A stretch of DNA of 64,000 nt, from positions 3,550,001 through 3,614,000 of the forward strand of contig NZ_QGTX01000001.1 in NCBI RefSeq assembly GCF_003182485.1, given 5' to 3'. A program made the translations under genes and the position numbers. This document shows positions 9,668-17,371 of this stretch, one piece after another (position 1 is the stretch's first letter; each line of letters begins with the position of its first letter). This DNA is from Geodermatophilus normandii. Its GTDB lineage: Bacteria > Actinomycetota > Actinomycetes > Mycobacteriales > Geodermatophilaceae. The notes under the pieces are model-generated. The model did no database searches. It was not told the origin of the DNA and worked only from the letters and a program-made list of their open reading frames with translations.

Positions 9668-10540
9668 GTGACCGACGACCTCGCCCGCGGGGTGGGCGAC
9701 CACCTGCCCGGCACCGTGCTGGCCCTGACGGCGGCGCTGCTGTTCGGCCTGGGCTCGGTGCTGCAGCACGAGGCGGCGGCGCGGGCCTCGGCCGGCGGGC
9801 GGCTGCGGATGCGGGCGATGGTCGGCCAGCGGACCTGGCTGGCCGGCCAGGTGACGACGACGGCCGGGACGGGGGCACAGGTGGCGGCGCTCGCCCTGGC
9901 GCCGGTGTCGCTCGTGCAGCCGCTGCTCGCCGGGGCGCTGGTGGCCGCCCTCGCCGTCCGCTGGGCGCGGACGGGCCTCCCGCCGACCCGGCCGGAGGGG
10001 CTCGGCGCGGTGCTGACCGTCGCGGGGATCGCGGTCTTCGTGACGGCGGCCCGTCCGGGCCCGGGGGTCGTCGACCGGGTGCCCGCCGGGTGGGCGGTGG
10101 TGCTCGCCGTCGTGGGCGTCACGGTGGCCGTCGCGCTCACCGCCCGGCTCGGCGCCGGCCGGGGGGCCGCGCTCGCCTGCGGCGTCACCGGGGGCCTGGC
10201 GGCCGGGGTGGCGGCGGTGCTCGTCGCGGCCGGGCTCACCGCGGTCTCGACCGACGGGGTGGTCGACGCGCTCGCCCGGCCCGCGGTGTGGGGCGCGGTC
10301 GTGGCCGGCGTGGTCTCCCAGGTCGGCGCCCAGCAGGCCTACGGGCGGGGATCGCTGAGTGCGTCCCTGCCGGCGCTCGCGGTCCTGGACCCGATGGCGG
10401 CGGTGCCGGCCGCCCGGTTGCTGCTGGGGGAGCACCTCGAGCCGGGGCACGCGGCGGTGTGGGGTCCGGCGGGGCTCGTCGCCGTCGTCGGCATCGTGCT
10501 GCTCACCCGCGGTGGCGGGCAGCCGGCGCCCCGGCGGTGA
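9668..10540 (+). CDS. DMT superfamily (EamA/NIPA-like) transporter
   Basis: A 290-residue integral membrane protein with about nine to ten hydrophobic helices and short loops. The N-terminal ALTAALLFGLGSVLQHEAA helix and the C-terminal ALPALAVLDPMAAVPAARLLLGEHL segment resemble drug/metabolite transporters of the type that also includes NIPA-like magnesium carriers. It begins 33 bases after the Lrp regulator and could be in the same transcript, possibly as an amino-acid exporter under its control; that link is an inference. Substrate unknown. Confidence 0.8.
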   Translation: MTDDLARGVGDHLPGTVLALTAALLFGLGSVLQHEAAARASAGGRLRMRAMVGQRTWLAGQVTTTAGTGAQVAALALAPVSLVQPLLAGALVAALAVRWARTGLPPTRPEGLGAVLTVAGIAVFVTAARPGPGVVDRVPAGWAVVLAVVGVTVAVALTARLGAGRGAALACGVTGGLAAGVAAVLVAAGLTAVSTDGVVDALARPAVWGAVVAGVVSQVGAQQAYGRGSLSASLPALAVLDPMAAVPAARLLLGEHLEPGHAAVWGPAGLVAVVGIVLLTRGGGQPAPRR

Positions 10541-10580
10541 CGCCGCGGCCGCCGCGGGACGCCCGACGACCGGTGTTCCC

Positions 10581-10592
10581 GTTATCCCCAAC
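10581..10592 (-). repeat. Intergenic repeat copy 2 (GTTGGGGATAAC)
   Basis: In the 150-base gap between the DMT transporter and the radical SAM gene, 98 bases before the latter. Minus-strand context is AAGTTGGGGATAACGGG. Confidence 0.8.
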
Positions 10593-10690
10593 TTCGCGAC
10601 GACTCCGTCGGCGGCCCCGCTGGCACGGCGGATGGACGACGACCGCGAGGCGACTGGACAGGGCGTCGAACACGTGTTCGCATTCCAGGC

Positions 10691-12583
10691 GTGAGGTGGG
10701 ACGCCCGGCGGCTCGACGCCGACGACGAGTCGCTGCTGCCGGGCATGCCGAGCCTGCGCGGGTTGCTGCGCAGCGTCGAGGTGCCCGAGTTCCCCGGTGT
10801 GACGATGCACGAGGTGCTGTGCCGGTCGGCGCTCAACCCGGTGCCGGAGGCCTCGCGGATGCCCTTCTCGCACACGATCAACCCGTACCGGGGTTGCCTC
10901 CACCAGTGTGTGTACTGCCTGGCCGGGGACACGCGGATCCTCATGGCCGACGGCCGTCAGCGGCCTATTGCGGCGCTGCGGGTGGGGGACCGCGTCATCG
11001 GCACGGAGCGCCGCGGCACCCACCGGTACTACGTGGAGACCGAGGTGCTGGCCCACTGGGGCACGGTCAAGCCCGCCCACCGCGTCACCCTGGCTGACGG
11101 GACCGAGCTCCTGGCCAGTGGGGACCACCGCTTCCTGACCCGTCGCGGTTGGAGACACGTCACCGGTACGACGTCCGGCCGCGGGCGGCGACCGCACCTG
11201 ACGACCGACGACGAGCTGATGGGCTTCGGGCGGACGGGGACGTCCCCCGTCGTCCGCGCCGAGTACCGGCGGGGCCACCTGGCGGGGACGGTCCGCGGCG
11301 ACGGCCACCTCGGGGTCCACCGTCAGGAGCGACCCGGGCGGGCCCACGGGGACGACCACCGCTTCGGCCTGGCGCTGGTGGACGACGAGGGTCCGGACCG
11401 CGCCCAGGCGTACCTCGCCGCGGAGGGCATCCGCACGCCTCGTCTCGGCGTCGCGGACGCGGTCGGCAACCGCCGACCCCTGCCGGCCATCAGGACGTCC
11501 GCGGCGGCCGCCGTCGGCCGCATCGCCGACCGCCGGGAGTGCGGGGTCGACGGCATCGCGGTCGAGGCTGACGCGGCTCTCCAGGTCGTCGACCTGCAGT
11601 CGGTCGGCCTCGAGATGCCGATGTTCGACATCACCACCGGCACCGGCGACTTCGTCGCCAACGGGGTGGTCAGTCACAACTGCTTCGCCCGCTCGACGCA
11701 CGAGTGGCTCGACCTGGACGCCGGCCGGGACTTCGACACGCAGATCGTCGTCAAGACCAACCTCGTCGAGGTGCTGCGCCGAGAGCTGGCCAGGCCGTCG
11801 GGCAGGCGCCGGCACGTGGCGCTCGGCACCAACACCGACCCCTACCAGCGCGCCGAGGGCCGATACCGGCTGATGCCCGGGGTCATCCGGGCGCTGGCCG
11901 ACTCCGGGACCCCGTTCTCCGTCCTCACCAAGGGCACGCTGGCCCGCCGCGACCTGCCGCTGCTCGCCGACGCCGCGCGGGACGTCCCGGTCGGCTTCGG
12001 CGTCTCCCTGGCCATCTGGGACGACGACCTGCACGCGAGCCTCGAGCCCGGCGTGCCGTCGCCGCGCGCCCGGCTGGACCTGGTGCGCGCCGTGGCCGAC
12101 GCCGGCCTGCCCTGCGGCGTGTTCCTCGCCCCGGTGCTGCCGGGCCTCACCGACCGCCGGTCCGACCTCGACGCGGCCCTCGGGGCGATCGCCGAGGCCG
12201 GCGCCACCGGCGTCACGGTGGTCCCGCTGCACCTGCGTCCGGGCGCCCGCGAGTGGTTCTCCGCGTGGCTGGCCCGCGAGCACCCGTCCCTGGTCGGCCG
12301 CTACCGGCAGCTCTACCGCGGCGGCGCCTACGTGCCGGCCGAGTACCGGGCGTGGCTCGCCGCGCGGGTCGCGCCGCTGCTGCGCCGGCACGGGCTCGAC
12401 GGTCGGTCCGATGGAGCGGCCCGGGGCGCCGAGGCTCCCCCCGGCGTCCCCGGTGACGACGAGGCGGCCTTCCCGGCCGGGAGCCTGCCGCCGGCCCGCG
12501 ACGACGCCGCCGCGCGCCCGCGGGGAGCCCGGCCGAGGCGCGCCCGCGCCGACGACGTCCCCGGCCAGCTGGCTCTCATCTGA
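10691..12583 (+). CDS. Rv2578c-family radical SAM protein, interrupted by an intein
   Basis: The 630-residue precursor contains a radical SAM enzyme of about 375 residues split by a 255-residue intein. The iron-sulfur motif is CxxxCxxC: C69 and C73 are in the N-extein (YRGCLHQCVY) and the third Cys is the first residue after the intein (CFARSTHEW, residue 331). The SAM/TIM-barrel continues with ALGTNTDPYQRAE and GFGVSLAIWDDD. Members of this family cleave SAM to a radical; the substrate is not known to me. Start is GTG at 10691, matching the conserved MRW opening; the ribosome site is weak. The enzyme can be active only after splicing, because the intein breaks the cluster-binding loop. Confidence 0.9.
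   Translation: MRWDARRLDADDESLLPGMPSLRGLLRSVEVPEFPGVTMHEVLCRSALNPVPEASRMPFSHTINPYRGCLHQCVYCLAGDTRILMADGRQRPIAALRVGDRVIGTERRGTHRYYVETEVLAHWGTVKPAHRVTLADGTELLASGDHRFLTRRGWRHVTGTTSGRGRRPHLTTDDELMGFGRTGTSPVVRAEYRRGHLAGTVRGDGHLGVHRQERPGRAHGDDHRFGLALVDDEGPDRAQAYLAAEGIRTPRLGVADAVGNRRPLPAIRTSAAAAVGRIADRRECGVDGIAVEADAALQVVDLQSVGLEMPMFDITTGTGDFVANGVVSHNCFARSTHEWLDLDAGRDFDTQIVVKTNLVEVLRRELARPSGRRRHVALGTNTDPYQRAEGRYRLMPGVIRALADSGTPFSVLTKGTLARRDLPLLADAARDVPVGFGVSLAIWDDDLHASLEPGVPSPRARLDLVRAVADAGLPCGVFLAPVLPGLTDRRSDLDAALGAIAEAGATGVTVVPLHLRPGAREWFSAWLAREHPSLVGRYRQLYRGGAYVPAEYRAWLAARVAPLLRRHGLDGRSDGAARGAEAPPGVPGDDEAAFPAGSLPPARDDAAARPRGARPRRARADDVPGQLALI
10916..11680 (+). other. Intein inside the radical SAM CxxxCxxC motif
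   Basis: Splicing elements are intact: Cys1 with block A (CLAGDTRIL), block B (GDHRFL, precursor residues 144-149), block F (FDITTGTGDFVAN), and the terminal VVSHN followed by Cys+1. One LAGLIDADG-type motif survives as HLAGTVRGDG (196-205), with its acidic position kept. The second LAGLIDADG motif expected about 100 residues later is absent; after VGRIADRREC the sequence passes straight to the block F approach. So splicing looks functional and the homing endonuclease looks disabled by an internal deletion. From memory, other members of this family carry longer inteins at this site; I could not check. Confidence 0.88.
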
Positions 12584-12593
12584 CGCGCCCTGA

Positions 12594-12622
12594 AATGGTC
12601 AGGGAAGGCTGTCCTGACCATT
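12594..12622. terminator. 10-bp perfect inverted repeat after the radical SAM gene
   Basis: AATGGTCAGG and CCTGACCATT flank a 9-base loop, starting 10 bases after the stop. There is no T run, so it may be a weak terminator or a protein-binding dyad rather than a classical intrinsic terminator. Confidence 0.5.
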
Positions 12623-12734
12623 GCGCGACACAACCGGAAATGGGATCGGGAAAAGGGGACCCTGCGCCGTTCCGAGACGCGGGGGCGCCGCCGAGCAGCT
12701 GTTGCACAGGGAAGGCTGCCCTCACCGGAAATGG
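12600..12734. repeat. Two-part direct repeat upstream of the DUF1540 gene
   Basis: CAGGGAAGGCTG-C/T-CCT-C/G-ACC occurs at 12600-12619 and 12707-12726, and CCGGAAATGG occurs at 12634-12643 and 12725-12734. The paired order suggests one ancestral unit duplicated, with the second copy shortened between the two words. This gap also looks less GC-rich than its neighbours. Confidence 0.55.
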
Positions 12735-12832
12735 CGGCCCGTCGACACGCGGAATGATTTCCCGACTCGATCCGCCCGCCATTCTGCGGCACACTCGGGT
12801 CAGCCGATCCGCCCGGCCCCGGAGGACCCGAG

Positions 12833-13123
12833 ATGACCACAGTCATGCCGCCCGTCAGCGAGTGCACCGTCGACGGCTGCTCCTACAACGACCACGGCTG
12901 CCACGCCTTCGCGATCACCGTGAGCGGCACGGACGGCCACGCCGGCTGCGGCACCTTCATCCCGCTCACCGTCCGCGGCGGCCTGCCGCGGGCCGAGGCC
13001 CAGGTCGGCGCCTGTCAGCGCACCGACTGCCGGCACAACGACGCCCTCGAGTGCCACGCCGAGGGCATCCGGGTCGGCTTCGACCACGACACGGCCAGCT
13101 GCCTGACCTACTCGGCGGCCTGA
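12833..13123 (+). CDS. DUF1540 cysteine-rich small protein (two copies of the domain)
   Basis: A 96-residue protein with eight cysteines in two similar blocks: CTVDGCSYNDHGCHA...CGTF and CQRTDCRHNDALECHA...SCLTY. The spacing C-x4-C-x6-C with a later Cys is the DUF1540 pattern, thought to bind a metal. The ATG follows GGAGGACCCGAG closely, a good ribosome site. It is preceded by a 249-base gap with repeats and followed by a hairpin. Biological role unknown; homologues are small soluble proteins. Confidence 0.85.
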   Translation: MTTVMPPVSECTVDGCSYNDHGCHAFAITVSGTDGHAGCGTFIPLTVRGGLPRAEAQVGACQRTDCRHNDALECHAEGIRVGFDHDTASCLTYSAA

Positions 13124-13145
13124 CGGCCCGCTGCGCGGTCCCTCC

Positions 13146-13173
13146 GACGGCCCGGGTGCCCGCCCGGGCCGTC
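13146..13173. terminator. Bidirectional hairpin terminator
   Basis: GACGGCCCGGG and CCCGGGCCGTC form a perfect 11-bp stem with a 6-base loop between the convergent DUF1540 and recombinase-like genes. Confidence 0.7.
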
Positions 13174-13198
13174 CTGCCGTGCGGGGGAGGAGAGGGGC

Positions 13199-14053
13199 TC
13201 AGGCCGGCGGTGCGGCCGCGGCCCTGTTCGCCCGCGCGGCCCGCTCGGCGCGCACGGCACCGCGGGCGGCCACCGGCTCGGCGCCGGCGGCGAGGGCCAG
13301 CCGGCGGTAGGAGTCGTAGGACAGCGTCTCGTAGACGGCGGCCAGCGCCTCGGCCCGCTGGCGCCGTCGGCCGGTCGTCGTCGCCCGCAGGTACAGCGCG
13401 GTCCGCACCGCGTGCTTGGTGAACGTCACCTGCAGCGCCTGGCTCGACAGCCGGCCGCCCACGTGCGAAGTGTAGCCCGGGCCGCGGCGCAGTGCCGGCA
13501 GCACCCACGGGCTGTCGGCCAGGGCGGGGAAGCGGTTGCGCACGGCCTCCCACGCGTGCCAGGCCGTCAGCGCGCCGGGCACCGACCACTCGCCGTCGTC
13601 GGTGGTGACGACGAGGCGGCGCGCGGTGGCGTGCACCTGCTCGCGGCGCAGGTCCCGGAAGCTGCCCACCGGCGCCGGCCAGCGCAGCGCGATCGCGCAC
13701 CACACCACCGTGCGCAGGTGCTCGGGGTCCTCGCTGCGGACCTCGGTGAGCGGCCGCAGGTCCAGGGTCCGCGGGTCGGGCTCCGGCGTCGGAGGCGTGG
13801 GCAGGGGGACGCCGCCGTAGCGGGCGACCTTGCTGTAGAGGGTGACGGTGGCCGGTCTCCAGCCCCGGGCCGCGGCGACGTCGTCCATCCCGCCCTCGGC
13901 CAGCTCCTCCGGCCCGAGGCCGAGCTCCAGCGCGGCGTCGACGAGCCGGCGCCACTGGACGGCGTAGCCCTCGGGCGGCGCCAGCCGCCCCCAGGCCCGC
14001 GCCGCTGGCAGTGACGGCATCTCCGGGAGCGGTCCCTGCCAGCCCTTGGCCAT
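13199..14053 (-). CDS. Hypothetical protein, distant tyrosine-recombinase-like layout
   Basis: A 284-residue protein I do not recognise as a named family. Its second half resembles the layout of a tyrosine recombinase catalytic domain: FRDLRREQV as in the first Arg region, a beta hairpin RRLVVTTDDGEWSVP, a helical LSSQALQVTFTKHAVRTAL where the H-x-x-R box would be, and YDSYRRLAL near the end. The HxxR box reads KHAVR and the spacing is imperfect, so an inactive relative is more likely than a working integrase. An N-terminal MDDVAAARGW segment may be an arm or SAM-like DNA-binding part. It has a possible leaderless promoter directly before the ATG. Confidence 0.6.
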   Translation of the reverse strand: MAKGWQGPLPEMPSLPAARAWGRLAPPEGYAVQWRRLVDAALELGLGPEELAEGGMDDVAAARGWRPATVTLYSKVARYGGVPLPTPPTPEPDPRTLDLRPLTEVRSEDPEHLRTVVWCAIALRWPAPVGSFRDLRREQVHATARRLVVTTDDGEWSVPGALTAWHAWEAVRNRFPALADSPWVLPALRRGPGYTSHVGGRLSSQALQVTFTKHAVRTALYLRATTTGRRRQRAEALAAVYETLSYDSYRRLALAAGAEPVAARGAVRAERAARANRAAAAPPA

Positions 14054-14059
14054 GCCTCC

Positions 14060-14087
14060 ATCATACCCGTTATCCCCAACATCTCAA
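14060..14087 (-). promoter_or_regulatory. Likely leaderless sigma-70-type promoter with the 12-bp repeat as spacer
   Basis: On the minus strand TTGAGA (14087-14082), 16 bases, then TATGAT (14065-14060), and the ATG starts six bases after the -10 box. Transcription would begin at or next to the A of the start codon. The spacer is occupied by the GTTGGGGATAACGG repeat. Confidence 0.6.
14069..14080 (-). repeat. Intergenic repeat copy 3 (GTTGGGGATAAC)
   Basis: Lies within the promoter spacer of the recombinase-like gene, 15 bases before its ATG, in the same orientation as the gene. It is the copy closest to a start codon. Confidence 0.8.
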
Positions 14088-14135
14088 CGCAATGCAGCCA
14101 GAACGAAGAACACCCCCGACGGCAAGGAGCAGTTG

Positions 14136-14171
14136 CGACCTCCGGGACCTCGCCTGAGGTCCCGGAGGTCG
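14136..14171. terminator. 16-bp perfect hairpin
   Basis: CGACCTCCGGGACCTC and GAGGTCCCGGAGGTCG with a 4-base loop, about 100 bases beyond the stop of the truncated acyl-CoA synthetase. Position and strength fit its transcription terminator. Confidence 0.7.
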
Positions 14172-14270
14172 AGGAGTCCGCCGAGGTCGGGCAGCCCGGG
14201 TCCGTCCCCGTGCCGGCCGCGGACCCGGCGCGACGTGCGGCGGCCGGACCGCCGGGGGAGGGGTCGCCGC

Positions 14271-14663
14271 CTACCGGGTCCCGTCCGCGGGCACCAGGCG
14301 CGCGCGGATGTCGGGCTTGAGCACCTTGCCGACCTTCGAGCGGGGGAGGTCGGCCCAGACGAGCACCTCCTTGGGGGCCTTGACCCCGCCGATGCGCGCT
14401 CGGGCGAAGGCCCGCACGTCGGCCGGGTCGAGTGCCGTCCCGGCCCGTGCCTGCACGACGGCGACCACCCGCTCGCCCCACTTCTCGTCGGGCAGCCCGA
14501 CGACCGCGCAGTCCTGCACGCCGGGATGGGCCATGAGCGCCTGCTCGACCTCCGCGGAGTACACGTTGAAACCGCCGCTGATGATCATGTCCTTCGCGCG
14601 GTCGACGAGGTACAGCCAGCCGTCCTCGTCGAGGTAGCCGACGTCGCCGGTGTGGTGCCAGCC
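14271..14663 (-). pseudogene. Acyl-CoA synthetase (AMP-binding) C-terminal remnant
   Basis: Only the last 130 or so residues of an acyl-CoA synthetase/AMP ligase remain. The surviving sequence runs from GWHHTGDVGYLDEDGWLYLV (the GD hinge motif), through DRAKDMIISGGFNVYSAEVE, to the C-terminal Lys region LPRSKVGKVLK. The family needs roughly 400 more N-terminal residues including the P-loop and acyl-binding pocket, and these are absent. Homology stops at GW near 14660, where the sequence changes directly into a TetR gene running the other way. The remnant cannot form an active ligase. A short restart at ATG 14588 is possible but would have no function I can name. Confidence 0.88.
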
Positions 14664-15223
14664 GCAGCGAACTCGCCGCCGCGGCGCTGGAGACGCTCGC
14701 CGAGCTGGGCTACGCCCGCACCGGCCTGCGCGACATCGCCGCCCGCTCGGAGTTCTCCCACGGCGTCCTGCACTACTACTTCCGCGACAAGGTGGAGCTG
14801 ATCACCCACTGCGTGCGCGAGTACAAGGCGCGCTGCGCCACCCGCTACGACGAGGCGGTGGCCACGGCGACCACCGCCGAGGAGCTGGTCCAAGGGTTCC
14901 TGCGGGAGCAGACGGCGACGCTCACCGGCGAGCCGCAGATGCACCGGCTCTGGTACGACCTGCGCAACCAGTCGATGTTCGAGCCCGCGTTCCGCGCCGA
15001 CGTCGCCGAGATCGACCTGCTGCTCGAGCGGATGGTCTGGCGCGTCGTGAGCCGGTACGCCGAGCTGTCGGGAACCCGCCCGCGGGCCTCCTCGACGGCG
15101 TTCTACGCCGTCCTCGACGGCCTGTTCCAGCAGGCCCTGCTGCGCCAGCTCGCCGGGGACCCCGAGGCGGCGCCGGCGCTGCGTGAGGCCGTGCAGGGGG
15201 TCCTGCCGCAGCTCGTGCACTGA
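14664..15223 (+). pseudogene. TetR/AcrR regulator lacking its start
   Basis: A TetR-family regulator with the HTH region SELAAAALETLAELGYARTGLRDIAARSEFSHGVLHYYFRDK present as a span from about 14666, followed by a normal ligand domain ending LPQLVH. The frame is open back to 14585 but contains no ATG, GTG or TTG before 14792, which is already past the HTH. Family members have about 10-15 more N-terminal residues. So the start codon and promoter were lost at the same junction that beheaded the acyl-CoA synthetase. A divergent TetR beside an acyl-CoA synthetase is a familiar arrangement, which supports one deletion event. Confidence 0.85.
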
Positions 15224-15278
15224 CCCTGCCGCCCCACCGGCCCGCCGCCCTGCGGTCCCGGGGGCCGGTGGGGACGAT

Positions 15279-16436
15279 GTGCCGGTGCGCACGGTCGGGG
15301 TGGAGGAGGAGCTGCTCGTCGTCGACCCGTCGGGGACGCCGGTGCCGCTCGGCCCTGAGGCCCTGGCGGTGGCCGCCCGGCGCGGCGAGGGCGAGACCCC
15401 GGAGCAGCACGAGCGCGCCGGCGACGAGGGAGGGGAGTCCCGCGGGCACCTGGTGCCCGAGCTCAAGCAGGAGCAGCTGGAGCTCGGCACGCGGGTGTGC
15501 ACCGACCTGGCCGAGGTGACCGGCGAGCTGCGGTACTGGCGCGGGCGGGCCGACGCCGCCGCCCGGGCCGTCGGCGCCCGGGTGGCGGCGCTGGCGACCT
15601 CACCGGTCGCGGTGCAGCCGCGGACGACGCCGGGCGAGCGCTACGGCGACATGACCGACACCTTCGGCCTCGTCGCCCGCGACCAGCTCACCTGCGGGTG
15701 TCACGTGCACGTGTCGGTGGCCGACGACGAGGAGGGCGTCGCCGTCCTCGACCGGATCCGCGTCTGGCTGCCGGCGCTCACCGCGCTCACCGCGAACTCG
15801 CCGTTCTGGCTGGGCGCGGACTCCGGCTACGCCAGCTTCCGGTCGCAGGCGTGGAACCGCTGGCCTTCCTCGGGCGCCACCGAGCCCTTCGGGAACGCGG
15901 CGACCTACCACCGGGTGGTCGCCGACCTGGTCGCCACCGGCACGATCGTCGACGCCGGGATGGTGTACTTCGACGCCCGCCTGTCGCAGACCTGGCCGAC
16001 GGTCGAGGTGCGCACCGCCGACGTCGCGCTGCGGGTCGAGGACGCCGTCACCCACGCCGGGCTGGTCCGCGGGCTGGTGGAGACCGCCGCCCGCGAGTGG
16101 CGCGAGGGCGTCCCGGCGCCGCGGGTCCGCAGCGAGGTGCTGCGGGTGGCCGCGTGGCGGGCCGGCCGCTCGGGGACCACCGGCGACCTGGTGCACCCGC
16201 ACACGTGGCGCCCCGCACCGGCCGCCGACGTCGTCGCGGCGCTGCTGGAGCACGTGGGGCCCGCCCTGGAGGCCACCGGCGACCGGCGGCGGGTCGCCGA
16301 CGGCGTGGCGGCGGTCCTGGACCGCGGGACCGGCGCGGACCTGCAGCGGCGCGTGCACCGCGCGACCGGGGACCTGACCGCCGTGGTGCGCGCGGCCGTG
16401 CGCCTCACGACCGGGGACCCCGCGGCGGGGGAGTGA
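15279..16436 (+). CDS. Carboxylate-amine ligase, GCS2 (YbdK) family
   Basis: A 385-residue enzyme of the glutamate-cysteine ligase 2 superfamily, which makes gamma-glutamyl bonds with ATP. The opening VRTVGVEEELLVVD is the signature glutamate-rich strand (metal/ATP ligands), followed by the HLVPELKQEQLELGT segment, CGCHVHVSV, and the late TVEVRTADVAL strand. Two GTG codons (15279 and 15285) are possible starts; GGGGA four bases before 15279 favours the first. In actinobacteria relatives supply glutamyl-cysteine or act in weak side reactions; the real substrate is not evident. Confidence 0.87.
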   Translation: MPVRTVGVEEELLVVDPSGTPVPLGPEALAVAARRGEGETPEQHERAGDEGGESRGHLVPELKQEQLELGTRVCTDLAEVTGELRYWRGRADAAARAVGARVAALATSPVAVQPRTTPGERYGDMTDTFGLVARDQLTCGCHVHVSVADDEEGVAVLDRIRVWLPALTALTANSPFWLGADSGYASFRSQAWNRWPSSGATEPFGNAATYHRVVADLVATGTIVDAGMVYFDARLSQTWPTVEVRTADVALRVEDAVTHAGLVRGLVETAAREWREGVPAPRVRSEVLRVAAWRAGRSGTTGDLVHPHTWRPAPAADVVAALLEHVGPALEATGDRRRVADGVAAVLDRGTGADLQRRVHRATGDLTAVVRAAVRLTTGDPAAGE

Positions 16437-16477
16437 CTCCCCGGGAAGCACGCAGCCGGGGCGGATATCGTCCCGCC

Positions 16478-17365
16478 ATGTACACCGCGACCTGGCGTGA
16501 CGTCGTGCGGCGCGACCTGTTCGGACCCCGGCCCGGACGCGGGGACGGCCCCTACCGGCTGGTCATCCGCGTCACGCTGGTGGTCTTCCGGTTGCTGCGC
16601 CTGCGGTTCGACGTCCGCGGCTCCGAGCACGTGCCCGCCTCCGGCGGCGCGGTGGTCTGCAGCAACCACGTCAGCTACCTGGACTTCACCTTCCTCGGCC
16701 TCGGCGCGCTGCCGCAGCACCGCCTCGTGCGGTTCATGGCCAAGGCCTCGGTCTTCGGCCACTGGTTCGCCGGGCCGTTCATGCGGGCCATGAAGCACAT
16801 CCCGGTCGACCGCAAGGCCGGCGCGGCCGCCTTCGACGCCGCCGTCCGGGCGCTCAAGGACGGCGAGGTCGTCGGCGTCTTCCCCGAGGCGACGATCAGC
16901 CAGAGCTTCACCGTCAAGGACCTCAAGGCCGGCGCCGCCCGCATGGCCCTCGACGCCGGCGTGCCGATCGTGCCGGCCGCGGTGTGGGGCGGGCACCGGG
17001 TGGCCACCAAGAAGCACCCCGTGGACCTCACCCGCGGCCGCGCGGTGACCGTGCTCCTCGGGGAGCCGATCACGCCCGCGCCCGGCGAGACGCCAGCCCA
17101 GCTGCTCGAGCGCACCCGGGAGGCGATGGTGGCCCTCCTCGACGAGGCCCAGCGCACCTATCCGCAGCAGCCCGAGGGCCCCGACGACCTGTGGTGGCTG
17201 CCCCGGCACCTCGGCGGCACCGCGCCCACCCTGGAGGAGGCCGCCCAGCGGGACCGCGACGACGCCGCCGGCACCCGCGTCCGGGCGCGCACCTCCCGGC
17301 GCACCCGGCTGCGCCGCCTCACCCGCCGCCTGACCCGCCGCCCCACCCGGCGCGACGCCGCCTGA
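16478..17365 (+). CDS. 1-acyl-sn-glycerol-3-phosphate acyltransferase (PlsC family)
   Basis: A 295-residue acyltransferase of phospholipid synthesis. The catalytic HX4D box is NHVSYLDF (about residue 66) after a hydrophobic helix, the glycerol-phosphate-binding FPEATIS motif follows, and VPAAVWGGHR is the later conserved block. The family is usually about 240 residues; here a C-terminal extension of about 60 residues ends in an Arg/Thr-rich tail (RRTRLRRLTRRLTRR), probably for membrane or acidic-surface contact. It begins 41 bases after the ligase gene and may be co-transcribed. Confidence 0.92.
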   Translation: MYTATWRDVVRRDLFGPRPGRGDGPYRLVIRVTLVVFRLLRLRFDVRGSEHVPASGGAVVCSNHVSYLDFTFLGLGALPQHRLVRFMAKASVFGHWFAGPFMRAMKHIPVDRKAGAAAFDAAVRALKDGEVVGVFPEATISQSFTVKDLKAGAARMALDAGVPIVPAAVWGGHRVATKKHPVDLTRGRAVTVLLGEPITPAPGETPAQLLERTREAMVALLDEAQRTYPQQPEGPDDLWWLPRHLGGTAPTLEEAAQRDRDDAAGTRVRARTSRRTRLRRLTRRLTRRPTRRDAA

Positions 17366-17371
17366 GGGCGG

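Noticed and set aside
11600-11660. Second LAGLIDADG motif in the intein
   Set aside because: Searched between the first motif and block F; no LxGxxxADG-like sequence is present.
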